Source: Bimuria novae-zelandiae CBS 107.79 | Taxonomy: Eukaryota > Ascomycota > Dothideomycetes > Pleosporales > Didymosphaeriaceae | Assembly: GCA_010015655.1 (NCBI GenBank) | Contig: ML976662.1 | Span: 82,255 to 146,254, forward strand | Direction of reading: 5' to 3' | DNA length: 64,000 bases | The notes under the pieces: model-generated | Told to the model about the DNA's origin: nothing | The model's database searches: none | The model's input: only the letters and a program-made list of their open reading frames with translations | In this document: positions 52,291 through 64,000 of the stretch, piece after piece | Layout: every line of letters begins with the position of its first letter | Position numbering within the stretch: position 1 is the stretch's first letter | Program-made: the position numbers and the translations under genes

Positions 52291-54577
52291 GAATGAGGAT
52301 AAGCAACTTGACACTGTTTTTGGATGACTGGAAATGCGATTCGACTGCTTGGGGCCTGAAATAGGGTCGGCACCTTATTAGCGACTGGGAGATGAAGTCC
52401 TCGGGAGGGACGTAAGACACGCGACGAGTCGCCAACGTGAAGCCAAAATAGCCCGGATCCAATCATGGTCAATGTAAGGTCGGAAAGCAGCCTCGGTGGG
52501 GCACAGTCCGATAGTCACACTCAGGGACAAGCAGCTAGGCGCAGTTTGCCTGGGGACGCTTTGAACGACAAGCCGCTAAAAGTCGACACATGTAAGCACC
52601 AATGCAAATATGGAACCCCATGGCAAATTAGCTTCACCTTCAAAAGCACTCCATCGTTTGAATGGAAAGAAGGCACAAATGTCAAGCTCCCGTAGGAGCG
52701 ACTGAGCACACTCGAAAAATGGTGGTATTACGAAGGTACAATCTCCTTAAGGCTTCAAAATTAGCAATGCATGCGCCTTCCATAATCTAAGTGTTGCTTG
52801 AGACGACGCCAGGTCCAGCTTGGGGTAGAAAGTCGAAAAGATGACAGGATGCACTCAGACTAGTGCAAGGGTGAGCCTCGGCTCCAAAGTTTAGCTAGCT
52901 AAGCGAGCCGCCCGGCTTGCTTGATTGGCGATCAACCTTGACCTTATCTGGTGAATGGCTCTATAATAAGTGACATGTTTCACATGGCTTGATGGATACC
53001 ACGAGCTTTGTGGAACGTGAGAGGTAGGTTCAAATGATCGACGCTTAATAATTAAGAGAAAAAATTTGGAAATCAAAATCAAATGATCGAATTCCCCACA
53101 GAAAGATTGGGAGCTGGCGCGGATTGAAAAGGCGACTAGCAAGGTATTTATGCTAACTTTAGTATTCTAGGCCCCAACCCCTTTCGACGCTGAATTACAT
53201 GACAACACAAATGGCGTTAATAGCTGTTGAGTACCTAACCAAGCGTAGATGACTCTTCGATCGTTATGTTCCGATATCAGCTCACAAAGATACCTGGGGC
53301 ATGACGAGGACACGCAGCTTTGTGCCGACTTTGCCGCGAACCACAGCCACGGTTCCGTCCCTTCAAGATCAAATTTCTTGTTACATCACATCACCACCAC
53401 GACGCTGCTGCTGCCTACACGGGCGTGTCTTGGAGTCTAGAAGGGATCGCAGATATATGGCAAAACGCTGAACAAGAAGCGGTGGCCATGAACACTTACA
53501 TTCGGGTTCGCATTTTGGATCAATGCCATTCATTGTTGGTGATATCAATCGCGATGATAAATCTAATTAACACACTCCTTCGCGATATTATTCTGGTAAC
53601 GACAAAGGGGTAGGACGAGTATCTCTCAGACATGGTTACGTAGGCGAACGATATTAGTGTGCGCGGTTCTGGACTTGTACACCAACAAGCCCAACTATTA
53701 TGAGACCACGTCACCACAAGCCGTGATAGAGATTGCTATACCAAAGAGGAATGTCGAAATTTAGGCGGGTGATAGAATGTTGTAGAATGTTCGTGGGCCA
53801 AGTTCTCTTAGACACCCTAATGGCCCTTGGAGCTTTTTTAGCATTAACTATGACCGCCCTGTACAGGTGTGTGTCTCTACCTTTCTTATCAATCTCCTTC
53901 CCCGCAGGGGAGTGATTTTGGTGCACCGAATGGTTACTTGCTCTTGCAGATAGGGCCCGAACGGATGCCTAATCTTTGTTACTAAATTGGATCTGTATTG
54001 TTATTTTAATATTATCCCCTCCCTTGTTCTTTGTTGGGAGTTCAAGTATGGTATAATATAGCACGTTGCGGTTTTGCTGTTGGCTCTATAACTAGATCGT
54101 TATAAGAAAGCGTATCGCTTACTAACTGTTAAATGACTTGTCTTAGGACTCGTCTTCGAAAGCAACCTGCGTAGTTTCAGGATGATAACACCTTGACCTC
54201 GTCTCAGACTTTAGTAGTCTGAATTCCGGCAGGCTCTGTAGCGTGTATTCTAGCTTAACGCATAGAGTACCCGCGTGAATGAGCTATCGTAGCGGCCAAT
54301 CATTCTTTTTACTTGCTTAATTCACGCGCTGAACGATGGTATTGTTAGCGAGGTGGAATATTTCATAACGTGCTTGATTCTGCGATGTGCGCTAGCTAAG
54401 TCACGAAGGTGACCACATGAACCGTGTCATGCATGACCGTAGGCATAATGCTCTACAAGCCTGAACCACTTCCATCAAGCTGTGCTCCCATCCTCATTAC
54501 GACCACGAATATATAAGTATCATGGACGATATCGAACCACAATTCCGCCCAATTCTTAGGAGCCTGGCAGGAAACCC
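52291..54577. other. intergenic 2.3 kb, no gene recognised
   Basis: It contains the 5' flank of the Cys-rich gene and the 3' flank of the dynamin gene. Frames up to about 97 codons (53320-53613 plus) have no family features. The part around 53950-54130 is AT-rich without a recognisable element. Confidence 0.45.
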
Positions 54578-57038
54578 TCAACGGCGCAAGCCACCCATAG
54601 CCTCACGGAAGGTCTCGAGGCCCTTCTCCAACATAGCCTGGCGCGACTCCAAGTGAGCGCGCTGCTGAGTGATCTCAGGTGGCTCCGCGGCAACGTACGC
54701 TATCTCCTTCTCAGTCATCTCGGTGATGATGACGGGAGAGAGGATAATGTCGGGGAGAGGCTCCACGAGATGGCGCTCGATGCACTCTTTGCAGACCGAG
54801 GCGACGAAGTACTTCAGCTCGTCCTGTTATATGTTAGAGAGATGGCGTAGTGACTATGATGAGGAAGTGTTCGTACCTTGTAATAAGCCCGCTCGTAGTC
54901 GAGAGCCTCTTGGGAGCTGAAGGTGTCCATGTCCTGCTCAATGGCCTGGGTCATGGCATCCTTCAGGGACTCTGGAAAGATCACGTCACGGTAAGTGCCG
55001 CCGCCAAATGCGACCTCCTGCGTAACAGACACCCCCGCTTTCTGAATAATCTTCTGGTGTTTTCGCTGACGCTGTTTCTGAATGGTAGTGGTAAAGTAAT
55101 CTATCTCAGTAAGTATGATCATATAGGTACCGATGCAGCGAAAGCCACTCACGGTTGTAGGTCATCGGATGTCGTGCCTTGTCCTTGATGAGCTTGGCCA
55201 GCTCCTCCTTCGCTGCGTTCAAGGAAGCTTTGAGTGCCGCATCCACGCTCAGGCCAGTGATACGTGGGAGAAATTCGGCAGGGGCAGCGTACTGGAGCAC
55301 TCTGTATACAAAATCCTTGCAAATAGCTGCAACGCTGATGATGTGCTCCACAGCAATCTTCTCCCAGGGCTGAGATTGCTCCCAGAATAGTTGGCTGATC
55401 AGCCTCGGCTGGAACGTGCCTGGGAGCTCGTATCCGCGCGAACGCTCAAGCGTCTTCTTTACCCAGTTGATGGCCTCCTTGCGCGTGAGTAACTTAGGTT
55501 TCGGAAGGAACCAATCATCCTCGTCGATTTCTTCCAGTTCCTTCTCGGCCTTCTCTACTTCAGCCTGCTCGTTATCGTCATCACCGGGACCGGCGCCGAC
55601 GACATACTTATGACCACGAAGTCGTATATTCTCAGCAAATCTGAGGTTGCGATGCTGAATGACGGCCCGGAAACGGGTGATATTCTCCTTCGCATCGACA
55701 GGGGCGTCCATGTCGATGGCTCCGAAGAAGTTGCTCTCGTAGTAGCCTTTCACCGCGCTCTTCAAAATGTCGTTGATCTGCATAGACATTTTGACAAGCA
55801 TCATGCGTTGCTCATTGACCGTTGTGCGCTTTTCGCCAAGCTTAGCGATTTCATCGATCGTGTCCTGGAGCTTGTTGTTCATCTCCTCCCTCAGCGCGGG
55901 CAGCTCCTTGATTAGATGATTGAGCAGCAGCTTGCTCAGACGTTCGCGCAATGACTCGATACCTACACACTCACGAGGAAGGTCAACATACCGACCCATG
56001 CTAAAGAACAGAGACTCGGCTTCGTTCCGCTGGGCAAATGATAAATCCATTTCGTTGTCACCACGGTTCTTGAGCATATGCCATCCACGCTCGAGGTATA
56101 CATCCTTGTTCTGAGCAATATCGATCCAACTGAGCTCGTTGTCACTTCCTTCACGAAGGAAGTCCGGCTTAGTGATGATACCAAGCGTGCGTTTGTTGTC
56201 CTGATCCGCTTTGCGTGCATAGTCGACGATGATCTGGTTCGCCATGTCGTTTTTTGCGCTGACAACGGCAAGGATGATCGTGCGCGGATTGTTGATATAC
56301 TCCTTGACCAAGTTGAGAATCAACTCTTTGTCCGCTTCAGTCTGGGAACGATTGCTCGAATGGATAAGGCCAGGGAGATCGACCAGCGTCCTGCATGATT
56401 GTCAGTTGCATAACAACAAGAAGAACAAAATAACTGAGCGCTTACAGTTGAGGACGATCAGGACCATCAATTTGAACTGATAAGACATCGCGGGAGAATG
56501 CCCTCGAATTGATGCCGCCAACCTGACCAAGACCCATTGCTTGGGTCGCCTCTTCAATAATGTCCGGCAGATGCTTGAAGTCATCAATACTCTTGCTGAA
56601 AGCCTTGAGCTTCGTCTGCTCCTGTTTAGGCCGCAGTTTATCAGGTGTGATAGTAATCGAGATCGTAGACGATGGTGAGCGACGTAGGATGATTTCGGTC
56701 GCGAACCGCGTGCACAAGTTCTCTTTGCGCGGAAACGGGATCTCCGTGATTGCCTCCAGGACGCTTGATTTGCCCGAAGATTGATCGCCGCAGACCTGGA
56801 GCATAAGTTAGAGCCGATTTTTCTAGGAACCCGATAGACATACCACAAGCTGAGGAAGCTCAACGATACCGCTGAGACCCGTGCGACGGAGTTTGTCCAC
56901 GATATCCATAACCTTGCGCTGATCCTCACTCTGCAGCGCCTTGAGCGAGCTTGTGGTCACAGCGTCTGGATCGATCGCAATAGGCGTGATGGGCGTGTGG
57001 CCTCCATCACCCTCAGTGTCTGAATTGTCCGATGACAT
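54578..57038 (-). CDS. dynamin-superfamily GTPase (Mx/Vps1-like)
   Basis: Exons 57038-56844, 56795-56446, 56390-55153, 55100-54877 and 54823-54578 give 750 aa with all phases consistent. The GTPase domain is complete: P-loop GDQSSGKSS at 68-76 and VLEAITEIPFPRKENLCTRF (the Thr of switch 1 follows), G3 DLPG at 186-189 and G4 TKPD at 255-258. A dynamin middle/stalk region continues through YYESNFFGAIDMDA and WEQSQPWEKIAVEHI. A C-terminal GED-like helical part ends at residue 750 (EMTEKEIAYVAAEPPEITQQ, then a coiled tail). There is no PH domain or proline-rich domain. Such fungal proteins are usually labelled dynamin GTPase or Mx-like; a role in membrane fission is inferred, and the exact organelle is unknown. 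The N-terminus is short and acidic, Ser/Thr-rich. Confidence 0.9.
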
Positions 57039-57842
57039 GTCGACCGTAAATCTAGAACCAGTCTGTATCGTCGAACGTTCTCACGAACTATAAGAGCGTT
57101 GTAGGAAAGACTGACAAATGACCAGGCGAGAGGTGTTGTGGAGGAAGCTCGTCACGAGCGAGAGCGCAACTTTATATAGCTAGCTGGCTTGGCGTGAAAG
57201 TGAAAGTGAGAGAGCGGACCCACAAGCGCAAACGGAAGAGCATAGAACGGGCAGGAACGCTCGCCCAATAATTTTCAGAGAGCGCTGGGGCGAGGTACGA
57301 TGTAACTGTGCGTACTGTCGGTGAGCCTGCAACAAGGCTAGGTGCAGCAAAGTAGCCACCACTAATTCCTTGCTCATGTCCAGACGGCCGGGTACAAAGT
57401 AGATGCAGCCGGACACTGTATCGCTCGTCCTGGGGTAACACAAAGGACCAGGACGATCTAAACTGAAGTACACGACTTTGTACCTTCACGATTAGGGTTT
57501 GCTTAGAGCCTCCTCCTTTCATCAATCGGGAATGATGTCAATCGTTGAGCGGTGGCTGTACTCGATATTGCACTCACTGCGCCTATGACAACGCCACTAG
57601 ACGACTAAGAATATGGCTGAAAAGAGAAATTCTCGTGGTAAGCCAGGGGCAAGAGGTGATCTATGCATGTACCCTAGGCGTGCAGATACTGCGGGACGTA
57701 TTCGGAAATCCGCGGGGCGGCAACGGCGAAGCGAGCAGCAATTCCGAGGTCCATGTGCGAGCCGGCTATCTCTTAATACAGTTGGTTGCCTGGATCGATT
57801 TGAGCGCGCCCACCAAGGTAAATTACAAGGAGCTTGAAACAT
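57039..57842. other. intergenic between dynamin and FATP genes
   Basis: This is the dynamin promoter and FATP 3' flank. Frames 57172-57525 (minus) and 57545-57946 (plus) are short and without family features. No repeat was recognised. Confidence 0.5.
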
Positions 57843-59979
57843 CTACAGTTTGGGAATATCAGAGACGCTATTCCTCAAGTTATCCCAATCCTCCATGGTA
57901 TACACGACAAACCCATCCTCTCCATTCCCTGCTCCTTTCACATTGAGTGCAGACGGACACCAATAGACCGTGTCATACTTGTAGACGTCTTTTGCCAACC
58001 CGGCCTTCGCGCTCTCCGCGTCTTTCCGCTCTTGAAGTTTTCGCAAGTCAATCCCGTCGTTCCGGAGAGGTACCTTATTCTGCTTGTTGTTGTGCATGGT
58101 TGTGATGTCGTTCAGCACTCGGAGGAAGACCGGAACTGCGTATTTCGGAAGCTTCGCACGGGCGTGAGCCAATAGCGCGTTGAAGTCGAACTTGGGTAGC
58201 AGAGCAGGGTCAATGTAGATTGCTGCACAGCCGGCGCGGCCATCGTGGCCCGGTACCTGCACACCGTATACGTTCGCTTCGATGATGCCTGGGAAGTGGC
58301 CTATAACTTCGCTGACCTCTGCGGTGCTGACGTTCTCCGACTTCCACCGGTAGGTATCGCCAAGTCGGTCGAGGAAGAACCATCGGCCGTCTTCGTCCCG
58401 TCGCAATGCATCACCTGTGCGGTAGAACAGATCGCCCTTCTTGAATACGTTCCGCACAAACATCTTGTTTGTCGCTTCAGGATTCTTGTAGTATCCTACA
58501 AAGGCAGCCTCGTTCGGCAGCTTCACGAGGATTTCACCCCCCACTTCGTAGGGCTTTCTCTTTGCGAAGCCAGTTATGGGATCCCGGGAGATCGAGTTGG
58601 TCTCGAAGTCAATCTCAACAGGCACGAATATGTCGTGCGTCTTCCATCGAGATATGGCACCCTGGTGACCGACCGCGGTGGCCAGAAATGGGCCGCGACA
58701 AACGTTGGCCAGTTGCAATACGCCTTCTGTGCTATTGAAGATTTCGACCACAGTCTCTATGCCAAAGCGCTCTACAAAGCGATGCCACACGTCTGGTCTC
58801 ATGCCGTTACCGAACATCAACTTGGCTTTGTGCTGCTTATCCAATGGGCTCGGAGGACTCGCGAGGAGGTACCGTGCGGTTTCTCCGACGTATACGAAGG
58901 CGGTGGATCGGGAGTCGCGGATGTCAGACCAGAATTTCGATGTTGAGAACTTCTTGCCGATGCAGATGGACACGCCAGAAAGCATGCCGGACAGCGCAGT
59001 TGTGCCTCCTGTTCCATGATACAGCGGCATGGGAATGTACCACCGATCGCCCCCCGGACCAGGCTTCAGACCCAGGTCTTTTGCCCTTCCACTGGCAAGA
59101 ACGCCGGCTCTCTGTGTCTCGAAAGGGCACGCTTTGGGATGTCCGGTAGTGCCACTGCACGTATCAGCACATGTATGGAGGCGTTAAGCAATCAACAGAC
59201 GTACCTAGTGAAGAAGAGGAATATGGGGAAGGTGCCCGTCACTCCAGCGCGATATTCGTCCTCGGGCCTTTTCGGCTCCATGCGCAAGATCTCGCCCTTC
59301 AAGTGCTGGTCCAGAATCCGGATGGTCATGCCGAGCTCTCCCTCAATCCTGTCGCGAACGGCCTCTATCCTCTCTCGGACTTCCGAGTCCTCGTCCACGA
59401 GCAGCAGCTTGCCGCCCGCAACCTGCAGACAGTGCACGAGCGCATCGCCAGCCAAGTGGTGGTTTATGAGCGCGGGCGCTGAACCAACGGCCCATGAGCC
59501 GAGATGTGCGAACATGAACTCAGGCTGGTTCGTGAGGTAGAGCGACACCAGCTCCCCGGGCTTCACGCCGTTCTGCAGGAAGTATTGCGCATACCGGCAT
59601 GCGTTCGCGTACGTCTCGCCCCACGTGTAGCATCCTGTTCGCGACCAGATTGCCTCGCTGGATTCGGGTTGCTGGTGCGCCTGTGTTTCGAAGAAGTACC
59701 AGAGACTCCGTCGGCCGTTCTTGCCTTGAGCAGCCCGCGCGTTAGCCAGTGTACCGGCAAAGACGGCAGGTGGGGCCAGCTCACATGCCGCGTCGAAATC
59801 GCGTTGTGTAGCCCCCATGCGACGGAGCGTGCCGATGTCTTTTCGGATGTGGAATTTGGCGTCGAGATAGGCGGCCGCAGCGGTGGCGCCTGCAATTGCG
59901 CCTGCCAGAGGCACTGAAGCTGCTGTTAGCCGGGGTTGCACAATGCGGAGGACGCCAGCTCACGGATGGGGAACGCCAT
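57843..59979 (-). CDS. FAT1: FATP-type very-long-chain acyl-CoA synthetase / fatty acid transporter
   Basis: Exons 59979-59964 (16 nt, MAFPI plus one base), 59922-59205 and 59154-57843 give 681 aa in phase. After the short start, ASVPLAGAIAGATAAAAYL is a hydrophobic anchor. The AMP-binding domain holds the P-loop-like motif FTSGTTGHPKA (about 243-253), PMPLYHGTGG (286), the acyl-binding region, YRTGD at 489-493 and the FATP signature DRLGDTYRWKSENVS starting at 507. The C-terminal subdomain ends near residue 681 without a peroxisomal SKL-type signal. The family activates long and very long chain fatty acids to acyl-CoA, coupled to uptake (yeast Fat1), at peroxisome, lipid droplet or ER. All catalytic motifs are present. 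Whether it is the Fat1 orthologue or a paralogue cannot be decided here. Confidence 0.9.
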
Positions 59980-61280
59980 AGCTGTTCGTCTAGTTGTGGT
60001 TCAAGAAGGAAAGGAAAGAAGCTATCAACCAGAAGAGTGGTTACAAAGTAGGAATGAGCACAATGGTAGGAAACAATGGAATAGAAGTATATGTACACAA
60101 AAGCCGGCAGTTCCCCACGGTTCCCCCAGACGGCGGTCTCGTCCCCATGTTTGTTCCAGGCACGTGACTTAACCTCGGCTCGTGGAACGCCGACATGCCC
60201 CACAACATGCTTCAACATCCGATAACGTCAAACGCGACTTCCTCTTCGATACCATTTTAGAATCCGCACACTTTAGATCTAGAAGTGAACGATCTGTGGA
60301 ACTTAGGTTCTTGTTTGTATAGTATTTACTCGAAGTATGCCACGAAAAACGCATCCTCTCTCGGTACACGCGTCCACACTAATTAGGTTATGCGGTATAG
60401 ACACAGACATCTAGAATAACGCGTTCGGCTTGCGATAATTCCTAGATCTCTTGCAATGCCTTCCGGATGCTACATGTCTCGAGGCTGCCCCTAGATAATT
60501 CGAGACTCGAGAGATGCACCTACTTCGGTTATCGTCCACTGTATTCCTGTGTGCGTGGTAGTCTCGACTACGTGGCACTAAGAATACCACGTACACAGCT
60601 ATCATACAAGCAATTCTTAAAGTTATTTTCGAAGCATTACTTTACTTCTACTCTTTATAATCCTATTATCGCGCTATCCAAGAGCTATGTATCAGGAGCT
60701 AAATAGTGAGAGAGGGACTCTAGGGGTCGTTGGCATTCCCCAAGTAAACGCACTCAACAGAAGATGCAAACAACGCAGTGACCGGGATGAATGGTTAAAC
60801 GATCCTCGTCGCCGGCGCCCTATCGATTCTCAGCGATGCCTCGAGCCTCGAATCTGGGCTGCGTCCTCTGGCACTGGCGCACGAAGCTTTGGAGTGAAAC
60901 GTGGTTCCCATTCGACCATTCTTGCGACTGCCATGTGGCCTGCAGGTTGCTACCTTGGGCACGCTGAGCGATTAGTTACAAGCTCTCAAAATACTCTCGT
61001 TCTTATCCACTCTCCCCATCACTGTCACTACCCGTGACAGCGGTGTGCTTGCCATCCTCAGCCTTAGAGTGAGTCGCGCCTTCCACCTCCAGCTTGCGAG
61101 GACCCACCCACTATAAAACAATCGCACTTTTGGCTCAACCGCCTTCTTTCACACCCTCTCTTCTCCCACGATTGCGGCCCTCCACCTGAGTAACACGAGC
61201 AGCAGCACGAGGTTCGTCATTAGCCAGCGACTGTGAAGCACCGCGGTTTTACTGACCGCATTACAAGTCAAATTGTGGCC
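59980..61280. other. divergent intergenic region, no gene recognised
   Basis: It holds the promoters of the FATP gene (minus) and the C2H2/exonuclease gene (plus). The part around 60590-60710 is AT-rich. The 61140-61190 stretch is pyrimidine-rich, as is common upstream of fungal start codons. Frames are short without family features. Confidence 0.5.
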
Positions 61281-64000
61281 ATGGTGGGTCGCGCGACGGC
61301 GATGTATCACTGTGCGCTATGTCCAGCGTCTTTTCCTTCAAAAAACACGTATGTTCTCTGCAACTGCACTCTATGCCGGCTCACTGACTATCATTGCAGC
61401 TACAATCGCCACATTGAGTCTCACGAGGAGCAGGCTGCGCCGCAACTGCCATGCCCAGTGTGCTCATTCAAGTTTGCTGATTCTTATGCGTTTGAACTGC
61501 ACAAGACCCAAACAGGTCATAGTGCGCAGGAGTACCGGTGTGACAAGTGTGGTGAGACGCATCAGACCGAGAAGAAGCTCAAGCAGCACCGCCAGTTCCC
61601 ATCGCCTTGCTACGCTGATATTTCTCCGACTGGTCCAATCCGGCACAATTCCGTGGATCGCGGTCCTCAGCAATCTCCGACAACGATGCCGGCACCGGCT
61701 ATGCTTCAAGGGGGATATGTGGATCTCGACGCACTTGTCTCGGGGTCACGCCCGAGTTGTAAGTGCCTCTGAGCCATGTGTTTGCATAAAACTGACGTTG
61801 AATCCTAGTTCTGCCGTATGGCGATGCTCCAGATCCGAGTACTCGTTCCACAACACCGAGTAATGCATCTGGAATATTCTGCCATGATTGTAAGAAGTCG
61901 TTCGCCTCCCAGGCTCTCTATAACCGACATTGCCTATCCTGTAAGGTCCAGAGGTGGGCCGTCGGGCAGCAGGCCCCTCCTGCACCACAGAAAGAGAACC
62001 AAAAAATAGACCGACCCTCAGATATTACGCCCGCTAGGTCTCGTGCTGAGGCTGCACGTCCCATACAGTCTGAGCGCAACGGGAGCATGTTTGCTCGCCT
62101 GCATCAAGCGCCCCCAATTGCGTTGACTACGCCGGCTAGACATCCACGCACAACGGCTCCACCTGTCGCTCCACAAGTCTCGAGCGGCCTGCCTTGCGGC
62201 ATAGGGGGATGTATGAGGTCTTTCGCATCCGTAGCAGCGTTGGGCCAGCACCAGAAGGACAGCCATAGCAGCTTGATCTGCGACATACGTGACTGTGGAA
62301 AGGTATTCAAGACCGAATCTGAGTTGAACCTCCACAAGCAAACGATTCATCGCACCAGCTTCCCATGTGGCATCAACAACTGTGGAGATTCGTTCCAGTC
62401 TCAAACCGCCTTGGAAAAGCATCAGAAGGATGCACACAAAGACTTCATATGCGGTGTAGGTGGCTGTCGCAGCAAGTTCTCGACCGAAGTCGCTTTGGAA
62501 TCACACAAGAAAGCCGTTCATACCGTAGTATGCAATGTCCGTGGCTGCGAAAAGTCGTTTGCAACCGAGGCGGAGTTGAAGCAGCACAAAAAGGACGGTC
62601 ACAGCTTTGGCAGTGAAGGCTCTGGTACGCAAGGCAGACCATCACGTCCAGTATCAGTGGCATCATCTCGACCAGCGGCACTGCTCACGCCTCCGCTCAC
62701 GGCTTCAGGATCGGCTAGCCATTCTCACACTACACCTGCAGCACAGTCTACATCTGCTCAAACTGCACCCGCACGATCAGCCGCGACTGCTTCACCATCT
62801 TCCCAGACCGCTTCCTTAGGCTCATTCAGTTGTGATGTTCGCGGATGTGGTATGACTTTCCGGTCCGAAGCCGGATTGAATGTGCACAAGGCGGATAGTC
62901 ATAGCGTAGGTGGTCAAGGACTGGATCTCCGTGGACGAGACTCGTGGATGCTCCCTCAAAATGTGCGCAATCAACTTCGAGAGGCAGGTGTGCGGCGGCC
63001 ACCCGGGCCGCCTCCGCAGCAATCCCGGCGTGCGCCGATGGACAATGGACGTCGTGCTCCTGCCCCGGCTGCAAGTGTGCCTAGGCATCCACCAGCGTTC
63101 ATAGGCACTGCACATCGACCTCCGCAGAATCAGGCCCATACATCTTTGCCGCCTGCCAACGCCTCTTCCAGTGCTCTTTCTATCGGAGGCCCTGCCGAGA
63201 TAGAGCAGGCCAATCAGCTTCACGGCAGTATCATGCGACTGCTCATCAACGCAGACTTCGATATCCGCCATGATGGTTGTATTGTCTATGACGGGATGTC
63301 GTGGATCCGTATTTGTGTAGTCAAGCAGAATGAGGTCGTCGGCATGTTCGATCAACTCGTTCATCTGCGCCAGCAACTCCAAGCGAAATATCATCTGTCT
63401 CATCCAAAGACTTTCGCGAAGGACTACGAAAATACGGTCTACCCCGCTTCAGAACCCGAGTACCTACCTGAAGCGCGAGCCGGTATGCCTGGCTTAGGTG
63501 TCGTCGCACTATGCTGCAGCAAGATCGAATTGCATGACGGGCGGGAAGAAGTCGTCAAAATTGCTACCATCGATGTTCTTACCGGCCGGACGCTGATGCA
63601 CTATGTCGTCTGCACAGATCCCACAGTGATAGTCAAGGATTGGCGCAGTAGCACCACCGGGCTCACGGCCTTCCAGGACATTGAACTTTACCGAACGCAG
63701 AGGTTCAAAGTGCTCAAGGGTTGGCAGGCAGCACGCGCTGCATTGTGCAAGTTTGTCGACAAGAACACGATTCTCCTCGGATGCAACTTGCGTAGCGATC
63801 TCGACGCGCTCCGTATCATTCATGGGCGGTCCGTTGATCTGCTCAAGCTGGTCGAGAAAGCTGCCGGCGGCCCGCTATCTCGGCAGCAACTTCGTCTCGA
63901 CCCTCTCATGCGCGACCTCCCACAAGTTAACCTCCGATCCAACACCGGCCCCGGTCGGGATTGTCTGCAGGATGCTTACGCTGTGCGAGAACTCGCTCTT
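61281..64000 (+). CDS. ten-finger C2H2 protein fused to degenerate exonuclease-like domain (3' end outside window)
   Basis: Exons 61281-61348, 61400-61758 and 61809 to the window edge join in phase; exon 3 is open for its whole 2.19 kb, so at least 873 aa. A second ATG lies at 61302. Ten finger motifs are visible. The first four are of C-x2-C type: YHCALCPASFPSKNTYNRHI, LPCPVCSFKFADSYAFELHK, YRCDKCGETHQTEKKLKQHR and FCHDCKKSFASQALYNRH. Six later ones are C-x4-C type, such as LICDIRDCGKVFKTESELNL and VVCNVRGCEKSFATEAELKQ. After a Pro/Ser/Ala-rich linker, residues about 620-873 resemble the RNase H-like exonuclease fold. The ExoI position reads VVALCCSK (707-714) instead of ALDCE, ExoII is GCNLRSDLDALR (800-811) with Asp806, and ExoIII is RDCLQDA (859-865) with Arg at the usual His. 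Nucleic-acid binding is likely; nuclease activity is doubtful. Confidence 0.75.

Overview
This is a 64 kb piece of a nuclear chromosome of a filamentous ascomycete, probably a Dothideomycete. The evidence is eukaryotic housekeeping genes (POP1, MOB1, eS30, SAGA Sgf11, a dynamin GTPase) split by short 40-60 nt GT-AG introns with CTAAC/CTGAC branch sites, fungus-specific families (fungal rhodopsin-domain protein, DUF4050/Gag1-like, Fmp46-like, a FlbC-like C2H2 factor), an intron-containing tRNA, and AT-rich transposon relics that look like repeat-induced point mutation (RIP). There are no operons, CRISPR arrays or other prokaryotic features. The taxon is an inference from gene style, not a database match. 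All splice models were read from the sequence by joining reading frames and were checked only for phase and family fit.

Layout. 0.6-5.7 kb: Gag1-like protein and a 7-exon GH63-type glucosidase, both minus. 5.7-9.05 kb: a repeat island with an AT-rich RIP relic carrying a hAT-like end, two copies of a palindromic MITE, and between them an internally deleted Tc1/mariner element. 9.08-10.8 kb: a cytochrome P450 whose ATG lies 26 bp from the second MITE. 11.2 kb: tRNA-Val(AAC) with an intron. 11.9-21.9 kb (minus): Sgf11, POP1, MOB1 and a 932-aa protein of unknown function, with another MITE-like element at 18.8 kb. 23.1-31.5 kb: a large RRM protein with a 3' frame break, an Fmp46-like protein and ribosomal protein eS30 (minus), then a CREG-like secreted protein (plus). 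32.6-34.36 kb: a nearly complete Tc1/mariner transposon with TA duplications, whose transposase carries two in-frame stops. 37.1-38.3 kb: FlbC-like regulator. 38.3-47.4 kb: a 9 kb stretch without a recognisable gene except a RIP-mutated pogo/Fot1-like transposase relic at 45 kb. 47.4-48.5 kb: a C2H2 gene broken by three single-base indels. 49.2-52.3 kb: a 7-TM rhodopsin-domain protein and a convergent cysteine-rich single-pass membrane protein. 54.6-60 kb (minus): a dynamin-type GTPase and a FATP-type very-long-chain acyl-CoA synthetase. 61.3 kb to the end: a gene open at the right edge with ten C2H2-like fingers and an RNase H-like exonuclease domain lacking the usual catalytic DxE.

How the genes work together. 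They do not form one pathway. Most are dispersed housekeeping genes: RNA processing (POP1, RRM protein), translation (eS30, tRNA-Val), chromatin (Sgf11), cell-cycle/Hippo-like signalling (MOB1), membrane remodelling (dynamin) and lipid activation (FATP). Accessory genes (P450, rhodopsin-domain protein, Cys-rich membrane protein, C2H2 genes) sit near repeat-rich or gene-poor stretches. The most notable items are the finger/degenerate-exonuclease fusion, the autonomous/deleted transposon pair in one window, and the paired palindromic MITEs next to the P450 start.
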